The notes beneath the pieces are model-generated. The model had not been told where the DNA came from. It saw only the letters and a list, made by a program, of their open reading frames with translations, and searched no databases. DNA of 34,461 nucleotides. Source: Pelomyxa schiedti (lineage: Eukaryota > Evosea > Pelobiontida > Pelomyxidae). Both the position numbers and the translations under genes were made by a program. This document shows, piece by piece, positions 34,293 through 34,461 of this stretch. The stretch lies in contig JAHLWZ010000977.1 in the NCBI GenBank assembly GCA_020536535.1, positions 1-34,461 of the forward strand, in the 5' to 3' direction. Within the stretch, counting starts at the first letter, position 1. The number at the start of each line of letters is the position of its first letter.

Positions 34293-34461
34293 ATGGGGGC
34301 GTGCGTGGGGGTACTTGTGGGACGTGCGTTGTTCGCTGCATCGGCGTCGCTGCGGCCTGTCAAATACGAGGACGAGGAGCGCGACTGGCTCAGGGCCATC
34401 GCTTACGTTTTCCTTATTCTCGTAATAGCCGTTGTCGCTGTGTTCATGGGCCTAATGAGGT
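34293..34461 (+). CDS. N terminus of a membrane protein, possibly CNNM/DUF21-like (3' end outside window)
   Basis: The ATG at 34293 opens MGACVGVLVGRALFAASASL, a short charged loop (KYEDEERDWLRA), and a membrane segment IAYVFLILVIAVVAVFMGLM that runs to the window edge. A first helix ending in a Gly-Leu-Met motif is how the DUF21 domain of CNNM/Mam3 magnesium-transport proteins often begins (GLTLGLM). With 56 residues visible this is a suggestion only. The sequence here is distinctly GC-rich compared with the transporter gene before it. Confidence 0.5.
   Translation, partial: MGACVGVLVGRALFAASASLRPVKYEDEERDWLRAIAYVFLILVIAVVAVFMGLMR

Overview
The window is nuclear DNA from a eukaryote with a compact genome, most likely a unicellular one. 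Coding frames are broken every 100-500 bases by very short GT-AG introns (about 41-70 nt, often with a CTAAC/CTGAC-like branch site). Genes lie on both strands with gaps of about 30-370 bp, and the proteins are eukaryote-specific (UTP15, VPS4, a Cho2-type phosphatidylethanolamine methyltransferase, a giant HECT ubiquitin ligase). I cannot place the organism from sequence alone. Poly-Gln/Asn/His tracts and a fungal-like Cho2 fit several protist groups. I see no RNA gene, CRISPR array, insertion sequence or prokaryotic operon. Layout, left to right: (1) 1-1523, minus: a Gln-rich protein with a beta-propeller-like body, cut by the window start. (2) 1688-3217, plus: a disordered Gln/acidic/basic-rich nuclear-looking protein, divergent from (1). 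(3) 3247-5467, minus: UTP15, a WD40 protein of the small-subunit processome. (4) 5675-8574, minus: Cho2-type phosphatidylethanolamine N-methyltransferase. (5) 8908-10112, minus: an unrecognised protein with an acidic C terminus. (6) 10364-12396, minus: VPS4, the ESCRT-III AAA ATPase. (7) 12765-29915, minus: one very large HECT E3 ligase gene of about 17 kb and dozens of exons. Reading N to C it holds a helical N-terminal region, a propeller-like region, a CUB-like module, a SPRY domain, a coiled coil and UBA, a second CUB-like module, disordered linkers, an RRM-like fold, HECT, and an acidic tail. (8) 30242-31531, plus: an intronless orphan ORF of 429 aa. (9) 31755-34035, plus: a major facilitator transporter with a His/Glu-rich N terminus. 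(10) 34293-end, plus: the first exon of a membrane protein, possibly CNNM/DUF21-like. The genes are mostly unrelated housekeeping functions (ribosome biogenesis, phospholipid synthesis, endosomal sorting, ubiquitin signalling, transport) and there is no sign that they act as one system. The most unusual item is the giant HECT ligase, in which I can reconstruct an RNA-recognition-motif fold by splicing three exons upstream of the HECT domain. Next in interest are a GC-AG intron inside that HECT domain and the intronless orphan gene. Exon boundaries given here were joined by eye and many others were not resolved. CDS coordinates are gene spans from start to stop codon, including introns.
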